DNA of 64,000 nucleotides from Promethearchaeota archaeon (GTDB lineage: Archaea > Asgardarchaeota > Lokiarchaeia > Sigyniarchaeales > SOKP01). The stretch covers positions 1 to 64,000 of the forward strand of contig JAHLWP010000009.1 of assembly GCA_019057865.1 (NCBI GenBank). Reading direction: 5' to 3'. Position 1 is the first letter of the stretch. The number at the start of each line of letters is the position of its first letter. The notes below the pieces were generated by a model. The model was not told the DNA's origin and did no database searches. It saw only the letters and a list, made by a program, of their open reading frames with translations. The position numbers and the translations under genes are program-made. Positions 55,246 to 63,592 of the stretch are shown in pieces.

Positions 55246-56199
55246 TTATTCCTCTTTAATAGATTTTTGAATATATTCCTTCATTCCCTTTATGCTATTT
55301 GATATAAACTTTTTTTCTCTTTTTTTAATTTCTTCATCAAATAGGATTACATTAGCAAAATTCTTATCTTTTTTCATTAATTCTTTAATTACGTGATCCT
55401 CAAAATCCAATTGTTCTCTCTTGATTAACGTATTCTCTATAACTTGTTTCCATATTGTTAATTGTTCTTTTGCAATCTTAAGCATTTGCTCTGCATTATC
55501 TCTAATTCCGTAATGGGCATAACAAATCTTAACATCTGCCAAATTTAAGGAAAGTAGTTTGTCAAGTGAGGCTATAGCAATATCATAATTAAAGATGGGT
55601 GGAGTTGCTGGTCGAATGTAGAATTTATTTTGTATGGGAAAGTGAACGCCTGCTGCATCTCCAATAAATAAATATCTCTGAAAGAGGTAAGAAAGATGAT
55701 GTGATGCATGTCCTATGGTTTCGATTGCTTTTATTTCTTGTCTCCCAATATTTTCCTGAAATGTTATTTTATTTTCTGGTACTGGTATAATTTCACCATA
55801 CATATCTGCTACTTCACCTAGCACCTTCTTACTGGCATTCCATAAATTCTCGGGGTTAATAAGATGTTTCATGCCTCGTGGATGACATATAACATGAGCT
55901 CTTGGGAAAAAGGAAAGAAGTTTTCCTGTTCCTCCTGCATGATCAATGTGAATATGAGTTAAAAGAATGTAATTGAGATTCTTTTTAGTAATTCCAATGG
56001 ATGCTAACTTTTCCTTTAGAAAATATATTGTTGACGCTGGACCTGGATCTACTATAAAGCACAAATCTTTATCTTTATAGACCCAAGTACTTATAAAATT
56101 GCTAAAACCTGCTCTTGGTTGTTCTAGATCGATATGATAAAGAGAATCATCAACTTTTTTAACAGCCATAAATATCAAATTAAAATTTTCTAAACTCAA
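55246..56199 (-). CDS. Metallo-beta-lactamase-fold hydrolase
   Basis: 317 aa. LTHIHIDHAGGTGKLL supplies HxHxDH; ETIGHASHHLSYLF the next His; LFIGDAAGVHFP the bridging Asp; CYAHYGIRD the last His. A long helical C-terminus (about 240-317) is typical of the glyoxalase II-like group acting on CoA or glutathione-like thioesters. The ATG at 56169 (MAVKKVDDS) is a possible alternative start. Confidence 0.85.
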   Translation of the reverse strand: MSLENFNLIFMAVKKVDDSLYHIDLEQPRAGFSNFISTWVYKDKDLCFIVDPGPASTIYFLKEKLASIGITKKNLNYILLTHIHIDHAGGTGKLLSFFPRAHVICHPRGMKHLINPENLWNASKKVLGEVADMYGEIIPVPENKITFQENIGRQEIKAIETIGHASHHLSYLFQRYLFIGDAAGVHFPIQNKFYIRPATPPIFNYDIAIASLDKLLSLNLADVKICYAHYGIRDNAEQMLKIAKEQLTIWKQVIENTLIKREQLDFEDHVIKELMKKDKNFANVILFDEEIKKREKKFISNSIKGMKEYIQKSIKEE

Positions 56200-56287
56200 A
56201 AATATGAGGAGGATAATTTAAGGAAAGATAAAAATCCAATGATAAGTAAATAAAGAACGATTAGAAAAAGATAAATGTCTGAGAGTT

Positions 56288-57559
56288 TTATTTAGAAATT
56301 TCTGCAGTCCGATAATCTACATTAGGAAGTTTTGCGATCGAGTAAGGAAGTGTTGCATCATCAGGAATCGGATCGATATAAAAATGACGGAATTTATGAT
56401 GCTGCATCCTGCAGAACGTACTTCGATGATTAAAGGCAGGATGCCTCGCCATCCTTATCCAGATCTTTTTTAGAGGCTCTTTGCGGATATTTCCAAAAGA
56501 AATGGGACAAAAATCACAAGGTGCAATATCTCCGTAAGCAGAAGCATAATACTGTATATTTGCTGCCAGACACCCAATACCTGCAAGATTTGCTTCTATA
56601 GAGTTTTGCCATGACTGAGAAGACAGAGGAGGAACAATCTTATTTTTGAATATATTAGCTGAAAATTCATATATTTCATCACGCAGCTTCCAAGTCAGCA
56701 ACTCGTCTATATTATGCAACATATTTCCTGTAGGGACACCATCAAAAAGAATTATGTTATGAACACCGAGTTTCTGACCAAGTTTATGTAGTTTTTTATA
56801 CATTCCCTGTTCTGTATTAGAACGAATGGCATAAGAAGAGAGACCAACAAATACTCCTTTTTCTTTCAATCTCTTAAGGCCCTTTATAGCCGCCTCATAA
56901 AGCCCTGGCACACCTCTCACACTATCATGTTCTTCAGGAATGGGACTATCAATACTTACAAAGATTGAATATAGACCTGCATCGACCAATTTTTGCACAT
57001 TTTCATCTGTGAGAAATTGTCCATTTGTAAACATAATAGGCATAGTCTTTCGCTTATCTACATATGAAATAAGTTCGAAAATATCATCTCTTAGCAAAGG
57101 TTCTCCTCCAGTGAAGGCCAAAATTGTCACACCAAGTTTTTGACTATCATCTATGAGTTTTTTTGCTTCTTCGGTAGTGAGTTCTTGTACATCTTTTCTT
57201 AAATGCTTTCCCGCACTACAATGAACGCACTTACACTGGCACCTATAAGTCACTGCGAAAGTCATTGCAATGGGAACGCGCCATGGTAATAAATGAGATT
57301 TTATTAACCCTCTAAATGCACGCAATTGTGGACGACTTCCAATAGGAGGCGCAAAGGTATTTGGAACTATTTTCCCTTTCCATCTTCCAAGATTATAATT
57401 TTTGTAAAATCCTGCTTGTAAAATAAGCATTACAAGTAGACGTAGTTTTTTAATGAGAGGATTTAAAATACCTGTACCAATAATCTCGCCATCGTCGAGC
57501 ATTTTGAAGCTTATGAGGTTTCTCCCAAATATTTTCAAAAATACTTGTTCTTTTTCCAT
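56288..57559 (-). CDS. SPASM-type radical SAM protein
   Basis: 423 aa. After an approximately 90-residue N-terminal part, TYRCQCKCVHCSAGK has CxxxCxxC; LAFTGGEPLLRDDIFELISY the GGE; VSIDSPIPEEHDSVRGVPGL the next strand; C-terminal auxiliary-cluster Cys are in GIGCLAANIQ and IAPCDFCPISFGN. It shares loops with 52085-53134. GC is noticeably higher than nearby genes. Substrate unknown. Confidence 0.88.
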   Translation of the reverse strand: MEKEQVFLKIFGRNLISFKMLDDGEIIGTGILNPLIKKLRLLVMLILQAGFYKNYNLGRWKGKIVPNTFAPPIGSRPQLRAFRGLIKSHLLPWRVPIAMTFAVTYRCQCKCVHCSAGKHLRKDVQELTTEEAKKLIDDSQKLGVTILAFTGGEPLLRDDIFELISYVDKRKTMPIMFTNGQFLTDENVQKLVDAGLYSIFVSIDSPIPEEHDSVRGVPGLYEAAIKGLKRLKEKGVFVGLSSYAIRSNTEQGMYKKLHKLGQKLGVHNIILFDGVPTGNMLHNIDELLTWKLRDEIYEFSANIFKNKIVPPLSSQSWQNSIEANLAGIGCLAANIQYYASAYGDIAPCDFCPISFGNIRKEPLKKIWIRMARHPAFNHRSTFCRMQHHKFRHFYIDPIPDDATLPYSIAKLPNVDYRTAEISK

Positions 57560-57849
57560 GGAAACACCAAATTTCTTTTAAGTATTTTACTATTCTAGCT
57601 AATTTATTAATCTTATTAAAACTTGTAAAAAAAATTAATAATTATTCAATAAATCTTTATTTGCCTAATATTAGCCCTAAAATATATTAAATGGCTTCTT
57701 AGAATATCAAATGGTATTATTTCAATGGAAATTTATTCATGATCTTTTTTAGTATTCCTTCTTAGTAAAAAAATTAAAATGTATCGGTCAATTTTTTCTT
57801 ATATTAATTCTTTTTTATTTTTTGATTTAAAATTAATCGTGTAAATACC

Positions 57850-58653
57850 ATGTCAATATTAGGAATAGATTATGATAAATGTAGTAATTGTGGAATCTGC
57901 TTAACTACATGTTTTATGTTTAGATGGGATAAAGAGCAAGAAAAAGTTATCTTTAGTGATTCTTATAACTTATGTAATTTATGTGCTCATTGTATTGCTA
58001 GGTGTCCTGAAGATGCTATTCAACATGAGGGTATAGGGGAGGCATTTGAATATGAAGGTGTTGCTAAACCTGAAACAATTGCCTCATACGATACTATTTA
58101 CAAATTTCTCAGAGCGAATAGGTCAGTTCGACTTTATAAAAAGAAAAAAGTACCACCTGAAATACTGAGGAAGGTTTTTCAAGCAATGGAGAATGCGCCT
58201 ACTGGAGATAATAGAAGAACAGAGAACTTTTCGATTATATCAAATACTGAGCAAATAAAAAAACTTTCTGATGCTATTCAAGAGGAATTATTAAATCATC
58301 CTTTAACAAAGGAAAGATACACACGAGTTTTTCGAATTCTTGGAAAAGTTTTCCGTAGTCCTATATTTTTTGATGCTCCGCATGTAATTTTCATAGATTC
58401 TCCCGAACATCATGAAGTAGAGGCAAATAACATAGGAATTATTATTACCTATGGAAGATTAGCTGCTCAAGCACTTGGCTTAGGTACATGTTGGAATGGT
58501 TGGTCACAAATTGCAATGAATTCTAACCCTGAAATTAAAAAGTTAGCTAATATTGATGGAAAAGGAATCGGGGCGTTCATTATAGGATATCCTGCTGTTA
58601 AATTTGTTCGTTCTCCACCACGTGCTCCAAAAGAAATTAAAGGTTTAGAGTAA
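57850..58653 (+). CDS. Nitroreductase with N-terminal 2[4Fe-4S] ferredoxin domain
   Basis: 267 aa. Clusters CSNCGICLTTC (11-21; the Pro after the last Cys is replaced by Phe) and CNLCAHCIARCP (39-50). The FMN domain has NRSVRLYKKKKVPPEILRKV, APTGDNRRTENFSI and GTCWNGWSQIA. Paralogue of 45419-46231. It is separated by 60 bp from the promoter of the next operon. Confidence 0.88.
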   Translation: MSILGIDYDKCSNCGICLTTCFMFRWDKEQEKVIFSDSYNLCNLCAHCIARCPEDAIQHEGIGEAFEYEGVAKPETIASYDTIYKFLRANRSVRLYKKKKVPPEILRKVFQAMENAPTGDNRRTENFSIISNTEQIKKLSDAIQEELLNHPLTKERYTRVFRILGKVFRSPIFFDAPHVIFIDSPEHHEVEANNIGIIITYGRLAAQALGLGTCWNGWSQIAMNSNPEIKKLANIDGKGIGAFIIGYPAVKFVRSPPRAPKEIKGLE

Positions 58654-58710
58654 AATTATCCCTCTATAAAAGCTAAGTAGATTGTAAGAGTTTTTCTCTT
58701 TTAGATCGAA

Positions 58711-58765
58711 ATATTTATATATGAAAATATCATATAGTTCTATATAGAACAGTTCGATATGGAAC
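58711..58765 (+). promoter_or_regulatory. Promoter with two tandem palindromic operators
   Basis: A TATA-like box atatttatat (58711-58720) is followed at the expected start-site distance by GTTCTATATAGAAC (58737-58750, perfect 14-bp palindrome), one base, then GTTCGATATGGAAC (58752-58765, two mismatches). The pair overlaps the predicted transcription start, so a bound dimer would block transcription. The operon's last gene is a MarR-type repressor, the likely ligand. Confidence 0.65.
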
Positions 58766-58785
58766 AATATAAATAGATCAAAAAA

Positions 58786-58947
58786 ATGGATAAGACCAGA
58801 TATTCTTGTGAAAATATTTATTTTGAGTTTCTCAATAATGGAAGAACTCAGAAAGATGATGATGATGAAATAAGGAGAAAAAGAGTTTCTGAACTGTTTA
58901 AAAAAATTAGATACAATGTTAATGATAGAATAAGGTGTGAAAAATAG
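58786..58947 (+). CDS. Small charged hypothetical protein, first gene of MarR operon
   Basis: 53 aa, too short for the track: MDKTRYSCENIYFEFLNNGR followed by a KDDDDEIRRKR stretch. It starts about 20 bases after the operator and its TAG overlaps the proposed ATA start of the flavin reductase gene (ATAG), a coupling overlap like the usual ATGA. It may be a leader ORF. Family unknown. Confidence 0.45.
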   Translation: MDKTRYSCENIYFEFLNNGRTQKDDDDEIRRKRVSELFKKIRYNVNDRIRCEK

Positions 58948-59510
58948 AAAAGATAAAAACAGGAATGAAATTGCCCCTTTTACCATTGCCGGTATGTATA
59001 ATAGGGGCTCATGTTGATGGTAAACCAAATTTTAACACTATAGTTTGGTTTAACCTATTGAATTCTCCACCTTCTCAGATAGGAGTTGCAATGTCCAAAA
59101 GGCATTACACTAATAAGGGTATTAAGGAAAATGAAGCTTTTAGCATTAATATACCTTCTGCTGAAATGGTTACGGTAACCGACTATGTTGGTTTACATTC
59201 AGGTTCTAAGGTTGATAAGTCAGAAGTATTTGAAGTGTTTTATGGAGATCTTGAAAGGGCACCAATGATAAAAGATTGTCCTTTAAATATAGAGTGCAAA
59301 TTGGCAAGAGTAATAGAATTTGAAAGAACAGAATTATTTGTAGGGGAAATTGTTGAAGTTTACACAGAAGAGAAATACTTAACTGAAAATAAACCAGATT
59401 TTAACAAAATGAATTTATTTATATTTTTAATGCCTGAAGGTCCATATTTGAGAGTTGGAGAATATCTCGCAAAAGCGTATGATATAGGAAATAGCTATAA
59501 AAAAAAATAA
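58944..59510 (+). CDS. Flavoredoxin-type flavin reductase-domain protein, ATA start
   Basis: 188 aa, FMN-binding split-barrel flavin reductase-like protein (LPLLPLPVCIIGAHVDGKPN, TIVWFNLLNSPPSQIGVAMS, RHYTNKGIKENEAFSINIPS). The ATG at 58965 used in the track has no spaced ribosome-binding site. Upstream in frame is ATA-EKIKTG, six bases after AAGGTG, giving the expected N-terminus. Second gene of the operator-controlled operon; probably transfers electrons to a redox partner. Confidence 0.75.
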   Translation: MEKIKTGMKLPLLPLPVCIIGAHVDGKPNFNTIVWFNLLNSPPSQIGVAMSKRHYTNKGIKENEAFSINIPSAEMVTVTDYVGLHSGSKVDKSEVFEVFYGDLERAPMIKDCPLNIECKLARVIEFERTELFVGEIVEVYTEEKYLTENKPDFNKMNLFIFLMPEGPYLRVGEYLAKAYDIGNSYKKK

Positions 59511-59548
59511 TAAAAAATAGAAAAAAAAATAAAAAAGGGGATAGAATT

Positions 59549-59887
59549 ATGGATAAAATAATCGTATATTGTGGTCTTAATTGTGCCAAATGTCCTGCTT
59601 ATATAGCTACTCAAAAAGGAGATGAAGAAGAAATTAAAAGAATTGCTAAAGAATGGTCTGGTGAGACGATGTCTTTTAAACCGGAGGATATCTATTGTGA
59701 TGGTTGTAATATGGAAGGAAGAATTTTTAGTTGGAGTAATGAGTGTGATATAAGAAATTGTTGTATGGAGAAACAATATGAAAATTGTGCTTATTGCGAA
59801 GAGTACATCTGTGATAATTTAAAAAAGTGCTTTGAAAGAAGTCCTTCAGCTAAGCAAAATCTAGAGGAAATTAGGAAAAATATATAA
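59549..59887 (+). CDS. DUF3795 Cys-rich protein
   Basis: 112 aa: YCGLNCAKCPAYIATQKGDE, YCDGCNMEGR, CDIRNCCMEK, YENCAYCEEYICDNLKKCF. This Cys spacing is the DUF3795 signature, presumed metal or cluster binding. AGGGGAT site before the ATG. It lies between a flavin reductase and a PNPOx-like gene, which suggests a redox role. Confidence 0.8.
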   Translation: MDKIIVYCGLNCAKCPAYIATQKGDEEEIKRIAKEWSGETMSFKPEDIYCDGCNMEGRIFSWSNECDIRNCCMEKQYENCAYCEEYICDNLKKCFERSPSAKQNLEEIRKNI

Positions 59888-59909
59888 GACCTATTGAGAG
59901 GTAATACAA

Positions 59910-60371
59910 ATGGAATTAGAAGAAGCAAAAAAGCAGAGTTTAGAATTAATAGAAATGTCCAAATCAGCATATCTTACAACAATTGATCCTGATGGTTTTC
60001 CTATAACGAGGGCAATGTTTAACCTTAGAAATAAGGAGCAATTCCCCGAATTTTCTGAATTTTTTCAAAAGCAAGAAAATAAATTTGCAATATATATTGG
60101 AACTAATACATCATCCTCCAAGGTTGCTCATATAAAGAACAATCCGAAAATTAGCGTTTACTATTGTGATCCAGAAGATTTTAAAGGAGTTATGTTTGGA
60201 GGATTAGTGGAAATCGTTGAGGACCAAAATCTTAAAAAGGCCATATGGCTTGATTGGTGGACAAGATATTATGTAAAAGGACCAAATGATCCAGATTACA
60301 CACTACTCGTATTAAATCCAAAACATGCCAGATTTTATTACAAATTAAATCTAGTTAATTTTAAATTATGA
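59910..60371 (+). CDS. PNPOx-like flavin-binding protein (general stress 26-like)
   Basis: 153 aa split-barrel protein: YLTTIDPDGFPITRAMFNLR, then FAIYIGTNTSSSKVAHIKNN, PKISVYYCDPEDFKGVMFGG, typical of the pyridoxamine 5'-phosphate oxidase-like group binding FMN or F420. Its stop overlaps the MarR gene start (ATGA). Real cofactor and substrate unknown. Confidence 0.8.
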   Translation: MELEEAKKQSLELIEMSKSAYLTTIDPDGFPITRAMFNLRNKEQFPEFSEFFQKQENKFAIYIGTNTSSSKVAHIKNNPKISVYYCDPEDFKGVMFGGLVEIVEDQNLKKAIWLDWWTRYYVKGPNDPDYTLLVLNPKHARFYYKLNLVNFKL

Positions 60372-60829
60372 AGGAAACAATGAAACAACAAAGACAGGGC
60401 GGCTTTCTGATATCTAAAATTCATCAAATATCTCAGAGAATTTTTGCCAGGGTTCTAAAGAATCATAAACTCGATGAATTTAACCCTGCTCAAGGGAGAA
60501 TTATGTTTGTACTTTGGCAGAAAGATAATATACCAATTCATGAACTTGTCGAAAGAACTCAATATAGTAAATCTACTTTAACTTCGATGTTGGATAACCT
60601 AGAAAAAGCTGGATTTATAAAACGTGTTTCATCAAAAGAAGATAGGCGAGAAATTCTAATTGCCTTAACAGAAAAGGATAGATTATTACAAGATAAATAT
60701 ATAGATATTTCTCGTGAAATGGGAAAATTTTACTACAATAGATTTAGTGATAAGGAAATAGATGACTTCGAAAATTACTTAGAAAGAATATTAGAAAATC
60801 TAATAGATTACGATACAAAACACAAATAA
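60368..60829 (+). CDS. MarR-family transcriptional regulator
   Basis: 153-aa winged-helix dimer: FNPAQGRIMFVLWQKDNIPI, HELVERTQYSKSTLTSMLDN (recognition helix), LEKAGFIKRVSSKEDRREIL (wing). Last gene of the operon that starts with two 14-bp palindromes, so autoregulation is likely. The inducer may be an oxidant or phenolic compound, as for other MarR proteins; no direct evidence. Confidence 0.85.
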   Translation: MKETMKQQRQGGFLISKIHQISQRIFARVLKNHKLDEFNPAQGRIMFVLWQKDNIPIHELVERTQYSKSTLTSMLDNLEKAGFIKRVSSKEDRREILIALTEKDRLLQDKYIDISREMGKFYYNRFSDKEIDDFENYLERILENLIDYDTKHK

Positions 60830-60919
60830 ACGAAGTTAATCAATTAAAATCTAATAAATAAAAATATTAAAAATTCAAAATTTACTATTTTTTTTTCAAA
60901 GAGTTATAGAAATACAACA

Positions 60920-62185
60920 TTAGTTGGTTTTCTTTTTTACAAGTTTTTCTAAATAATTCTGAAAACTTTGAGTTAATTTTCCCCTATAATAAGTATTCTT
61001 TCCTGTTTCTTTTTGATATTTTTTAGCTATTTTTCGCTTCCATTCTTGAAAATTTTTTGTCTCCATTCCATTCCATACAGCATTCTTACCGGTTAATGAT
61101 TCAAATGCAAAAGATTCAGAAATGGCTCTTTCTTCTTTTTTAGGTATTGTATTGGAAGTCTTCTTCTTAATAGGGATTTTTTTTTTATTGGATTTAGTTT
61201 TCGGAAGATTTCTCAAGTATTGAGTAAAATTATTCGTAGGTTTTCCTTTATAATAGGCAGTTTTTCCAGTTTCTTTACGATACTTATTGGCAACTTTTAC
61301 TTTCCATTCTTGAAAATTCTTTGTTTCTACTCCATTCCATATAGCATTCTTACCAGTTAAAGTTTCAAATACTCCTACTTCAGAATTTTCTTTATCTTCT
61401 TTTTTAGGAATACTCTTTTTAGATTTTGGTTTAATAGGTGTTTTTTTCTTTTTATCAGTTTTACTTTCTAAAAGATTCTTTAAATATTGGGAAAAATATT
61501 TTGTAGGTTTTCCCTTATAATAAGTAATTTTTCCAGATTCTATTCGATATTTATTTATATTCTTAGCTTTCCAATTTTTAAAAGCTTTAGTTTCAGTTTC
61601 ATTCCAAAAAGCATTTTTATTAGTAAGTTTTTCAAATACAAATACCTCTACATCTTGAAGTATTTTTTCCTCTTTTAATTGCTTTAGGTTATTCTTTATT
61701 TTTCTCTGGTGAGATTTGATTTCTGGTTGTTTTTTATGATTTATAGTTCTTAAAAACTCTGAACAACTTAGTTTTTTTCCTGTACCATTTGTAAAAAAAG
61801 GATCCTCTAAAACATCCATATGAACAGAAAAATCGAAAATTTGGTGATCATTTAAGCTTGGCCCCATATATTTAGCTAAAACAACAATAGTACCATTATT
61901 TTGAGAAATATCAATAAGGTTATTAGAGGTTTGGGTGGATTGATATAAAGATAGATGATTGAAATCATTAATTCTGTCAATACTTTTAATATTTTCTCTA
62001 TTTTTAATTATTGAATTATAATTAGGCTGCTTTTTCCCATTAATTGAAACATCAAGAGCAGTTAATCTATATTCCATATTTTTTTTCAGTGTTTTTTGAA
62101 TCACAAACTTAATGAATTTCTTCACTTGATTCCATTTTGATGTTTCAACTAAACCTATAATTTCTCTTAAGCTTTCCTCAGACAT
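60920..62185 (-). CDS. Protein with three copies of a TGKNAxW-type repeat domain
   Basis: 421 aa, family unknown. Residues 1-175 are an unrelated N-terminal region (VVLAKYMGPSLNDHQIFDFS). Then three copies of a roughly 58-residue domain at 181-238, 270-327 and 359-416 (period 89), each FExLTGKNAIWNGVETKNFQ-EWK-KYRKETGKTAYYKGKPTNNF-QYL, joined by Lys/Pro/Ser linkers. Within each copy the TGK-A-W/Y-T-F-W/YL pattern occurs twice, so six half-repeats. The 180-aa protein at 24163-24705 has one half-repeat. Highly basic, so nucleic-acid binding is plausible. Confidence 0.65.
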   Translation of the reverse strand: MSEESLREIIGLVETSKWNQVKKFIKFVIQKTLKKNMEYRLTALDVSINGKKQPNYNSIIKNRENIKSIDRINDFNHLSLYQSTQTSNNLIDISQNNGTIVVLAKYMGPSLNDHQIFDFSVHMDVLEDPFFTNGTGKKLSCSEFLRTINHKKQPEIKSHQRKIKNNLKQLKEEKILQDVEVFVFEKLTNKNAFWNETETKAFKNWKAKNINKYRIESGKITYYKGKPTKYFSQYLKNLLESKTDKKKKTPIKPKSKKSIPKKEDKENSEVGVFETLTGKNAIWNGVETKNFQEWKVKVANKYRKETGKTAYYKGKPTNNFTQYLRNLPKTKSNKKKIPIKKKTSNTIPKKEERAISESFAFESLTGKNAVWNGMETKNFQEWKRKIAKKYQKETGKNTYYRGKLTQSFQNYLEKLVKKKTN

Positions 62186-62290
62186 TTAGAACACTTGATA
62201 TTAAAACGCCTAAAATACCTCAAGTTATGGAAAAAAAAAGAATATACACTTTTTCCCAAAATATAGATAAAAAAAGATCTTAATATATTT

Positions 62291-63115
62291 TTATTTTTGA
62301 GCAGAAAAATTTCCTTTTTCAAGATAAAATTTATTATATAATAAAATTATCAAAACTGCTGCTACTCCTGTTGAGAAAAGAACATCTGATGCAAAGTGAG
62401 CGCCAATTATAATAGTACTAATTCCTACTAATGAGCCCCACGTTATTGTAAGTATTGTAACGATAATTCTAATAGGATCTTTCCATTCTCGATCTTTTAT
62501 TAAGATTAAGAAAGGTAAAAATAACCAACCTTGAGCAGTATGACCACTTGGAAAACTAAAATTTCCAAAACTTGGTCCAGGAGGAATAAACCAAGGAGTA
62601 TAATCGGTATAACCAGCTGCTAAATAATTAAAACGAATTCTCCCACATAATAGTTTAGTAACTTGCACAAATAATAATGAATTGATGATGGAAAGTGCTA
62701 CAAATATTGTAGCAATTTTTTTATATTCTCTCCAGTCCTTTTTTAAAAATGCAATTAAAAGGATTAAATTAACGAAAGCCATTCCTGCACTCAAATTAAG
62801 TAACCATGGATTCCAAAGAATTAAAGAAATAATGAATATGATTAATCCAATAAAAATTAATACAACTGCCGGGATTTTTTGCTTTTTTACGTCTTCAATA
62901 TAACTTCCTATCAATAATGCTCCAGTAGCAAATGATAAGCCCCAACCTGGAGCTTCAAAAAAATATAAAAATTTAGCTAATAAGAAATCTCTGTCTACAA
63001 CTGCTTTAGATATTTCTAAATCTGTAAATCCGAAGATAATTGCTAAAACAATCCAGGAAAGTATTATTATCAATAATAATTTTGCTAAAAATGTTTCTTT
63101 TAATTTTTCTAACAT
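62291..63115 (-). CDS. PAP2-family membrane phosphatase
   Basis: 274 aa with about seven membrane helices. Motifs: KLLCGRIRF (KxxxxRx), FGNFSFPSGHTAQGW (PSGH) and IIGAHFASDVLFSTG (the third His). It dephosphorylates lipid phosphates or isoprenyl diphosphates at the membrane. Substrate unknown. Confidence 0.85.
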   Translation of the reverse strand: MLEKLKETFLAKLLLIIILSWIVLAIIFGFTDLEISKAVVDRDFLLAKFLYFFEAPGWGLSFATGALLIGSYIEDVKKQKIPAVVLIFIGLIIFIISLILWNPWLLNLSAGMAFVNLILLIAFLKKDWREYKKIATIFVALSIINSLLFVQVTKLLCGRIRFNYLAAGYTDYTPWFIPPGPSFGNFSFPSGHTAQGWLFLPFLILIKDREWKDPIRIIVTILTITWGSLVGISTIIIGAHFASDVLFSTGVAAVLIILLYNKFYLEKGNFSAQK

Positions 63116-63187
63116 AACTCTTTCTCGTTTTCCCTTTAATAAAAGTTTATTTATTATCTCATGTATAAAGTATTTTTATTTCTATTT

Positions 63188-63532
63188 TTAAAGTATTTGA
63201 ACGCATTTCAAAGGAACCCATCCATGTTTCCCTTCTTTATTAGTAGCCCATACCCATTCACTTTCTATTTTTTCAATTTCTAATTTTTCACCTACTTTTA
63301 CTGTAAGTTCTGTAGCTTCATAATCTTGTAAAACTTTAGAAGAATCTTCATAAATTTCGAGATAATTTTCTGGTATCCAACGCCCTTTTCCCAATTCATT
63401 TATGCACCATACCCAACCACTCCACTTACTCTCTTTCTTTTCAAATCTTAAAATCTCTCCTTTAGTAAATCTTATTGGATCCGGGTAAGCTGCTTTATAT
63501 TCTTTAATGACTCGGCAATACTGTTTCTTCAT
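63188..63532 (-). CDS. Tandem SH3-domain protein
   Basis: 114 aa consisting of two SH3 folds: residues 5-58 (YCRVIKEYKAAYPDPIRFTKGE... WVWCINELGKGRWIPENYL) and 66-114 (VLQDYEATELTVKVGEKLEI... WVWATNKEGKHGWVPLKCV). The ALYDYEA-, W- and WxP positions of SH3 domains are recognisable. No other domain, no signal peptide. Could be an adaptor binding proline-rich partners, or a peptide-binding domain of bacterial type. Confidence 0.75.
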   Translation of the reverse strand: MKKQYCRVIKEYKAAYPDPIRFTKGEILRFEKKESKWSGWVWCINELGKGRWIPENYLEIYEDSSKVLQDYEATELTVKVGEKLEIEKIESEWVWATNKEGKHGWVPLKCVQIL

Positions 63533-63592
63533 AATTATTTTATATCATTAAATGATTTATATTTTAGAGAAAAAGTTAAAGTGATAAAAACT

